Source of the DNA: an uncultured Elusimicrobiales bacterium
Lineage (GTDB): Bacteria > Elusimicrobiota > Elusimicrobia > Elusimicrobiales > Elusimicrobiaceae
DNA length: 16,051 nucleotides
Direction of reading: 5' to 3'
Assembly: GCA_934644855.1 (NCBI GenBank)
Contig: CAKUDJ010000002.1
Location: 1-16,051, forward strand
Numbering within the stretch: position 1 is the first letter of the stretch; every line of letters begins with the position of its first letter. The position numbers were made by a program, and so were the translations under genes. The notes under the pieces were generated by a model. That model worked only from the letters and a program-made list of their open reading frames with translations, did not search any database and had not been told where the DNA came from. Positions 15,353-16,051 of the stretch are shown one piece after another.

Positions 15353-16051
15353 ATGTGGGATTATACCGATAAAGTAATGGACCATTTTAAGAATCCGCGC
15401 AACGTGGGTTCTATTCCCAATGCAGACGGCACCGGGCAAGTAGGCAGCCTGGTGTGCGGGGATGCACTCAAATTAACCATTAAAGTAAATAAACAGACCG
15501 ACGTGATTGAAGATGCCAAATTTGAAACCTTCGGCTGTGCCAGCGCGATTGCGTCTTCTTCTATGTTGACGGAGTTGGTAAAAGGCAAAACAATCGCCGA
15601 AGCCTCCAAAATTACCAACCAGGATATTGCTGATGCGCTGGGCACGCTCCCGGCCGAAAAAATGCACTGCTCCGTAATGGGCATGGAAGCCTTGGACGCG
15701 GCCGTAAAAAGCTACCGCCAGGGGGGCGCGCCTGTCACGTTTGAACAGCAGGAAGAAAAAATTGTTTGCCATTGTTTTAACGTGTCCGAAGAAGCCGTTA
15801 TTAAGGCCATCCGCCAAAACCACTTAACCACGGTGGAAGACGTCACCCACTTTACCAAAGCGGGCGGCGCTTGCGGCCGTTGCAAAGGGGAAATCCAAAA
15901 GATTTTGGATAAAGTAAATGCGTGTCAAATTCCCGCGGCCGCGCCGGAAGAAAAAGAATTTGCCAAAATGACGTTGGTTGAAAAAATCCGCCGCATTGAA
16001 AAAGTGTTGGAAGAAGACGTGCGCCCGAAATTAAATATGGACGGCGGCTCG
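15353..16051 (+). CDS. nifU: Fe-S cluster assembly scaffold NifU, three-domain type (3' end cut by window)
   Basis: Scaffold on which [2Fe-2S] and [4Fe-4S] clusters are built from cysteine-desulfurase sulfur and passed to apo-proteins. The first 233 residues are visible. The IscU-like domain (1 to about 125) opens with MWDYTDKVMDHFKNPRN and has the scaffold ligands Cys35, Asp37, Cys62 and Cys106. The central [2Fe-2S] ferredoxin-like (BFD) domain has CHC (139-141) and CGRC (174-177). A short linker leads into the start of the C-terminal Nfu domain (about 207 on), whose CxxC lies outside the window. It resembles Azotobacter NifU closely through the first two domains. No nifS is next to it on the left. 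NifU of this type also serves general Fe-S assembly in non-diazotrophs, so nitrogen fixation is not implied. The start has a good ribosome-binding site. Confidence 0.96.
   Translation, partial: MWDYTDKVMDHFKNPRNVGSIPNADGTGQVGSLVCGDALKLTIKVNKQTDVIEDAKFETFGCASAIASSSMLTELVKGKTIAEASKITNQDIADALGTLPAEKMHCSVMGMEALDAAVKSYRQGGAPVTFEQQEEKIVCHCFNVSEEAVIKAIRQNHLTTVEDVTHFTKAGGACGRCKGEIQKILDKVNACQIPAAAPEEKEFAKMTLVEKIRRIEKVLEEDVRPKLNMDGGS

Noticed and set aside
1..16051. Mobile elements, CRISPR arrays, tRNA or rRNA genes, defence systems
   Set aside because: No transposase, integrase, direct-repeat array or structural RNA pattern was seen on either strand. Gene spacing is tight and composition uniform.

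Overview
The window looks like a chromosomal housekeeping segment of a Gram-negative, probably anaerobic bacterium. A secreted beta-barrel protein points to an outer membrane. A three-domain NifU points to an anaerobe-type Fe-S assembly system. Base composition is moderately GC-rich, with many GCC/GCG, TTG and TTTA-type codons, and uniform across the window. I see no insertion sequence, phage gene, CRISPR array, rRNA or tRNA. The overall look reminds me of gut Elusimicrobiota, but that is an impression from reading, not a search.

Plus-strand half (1-9729). The window opens inside the last third of mutL, closed by a strong intrinsic terminator. A tightly packed run follows: hpt, ftsH, glmM, pdxJ, glmS, nnrD and an alpha/beta hydrolase. 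Four of its six junctions are overlapping or nearly so: hpt/ftsH and glmM/pdxJ share ATGA, glmS/nnrD share TAATG, and nnrD/hydrolase are 8 nt apart. A weak hairpin separates the hydrolase from a HAD phosphatase (gph), which ends at a strong terminator facing the convergent minus-strand genes. GlmS and GlmM are successive enzymes on the way to UDP-GlcNAc (peptidoglycan, LPS). PdxJ (vitamin B6), NnrD (repair of hydrated NAD(P)H), Hpt (purine salvage) and FtsH (membrane proteolysis) are other core functions.

Minus-strand half (9786-15222). In transcription order these are nadK and recN (overlapping by 7 nt), then a separately promoted 115-aa cysteine-rich two-helix membrane protein with its own terminator. 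After that come an unrecognised secreted protein (two tandem Sm-like repeats, a low-complexity linker, an outer-membrane barrel) and a glycerate kinase whose start codon overlaps the barrel gene's stop (ATGA).

Right end (15223-16051). A 130-nt divergent intergenic region separates nadK from nifU. It holds an extended -10 promoter for nifU and a 7-3-7 inverted repeat next to nadK. The window ends inside the C-terminal domain of NifU.

I found no clear new multi-gene system. The points most worth a second look are the Sm-repeat/beta-barrel protein coupled to glycerate kinase, the 115-aa membrane protein with its well-formed promoter, a perfect palindrome that would bury the glmM ribosome-binding site, and three dyads with 3-nt spacers in promoter regions.
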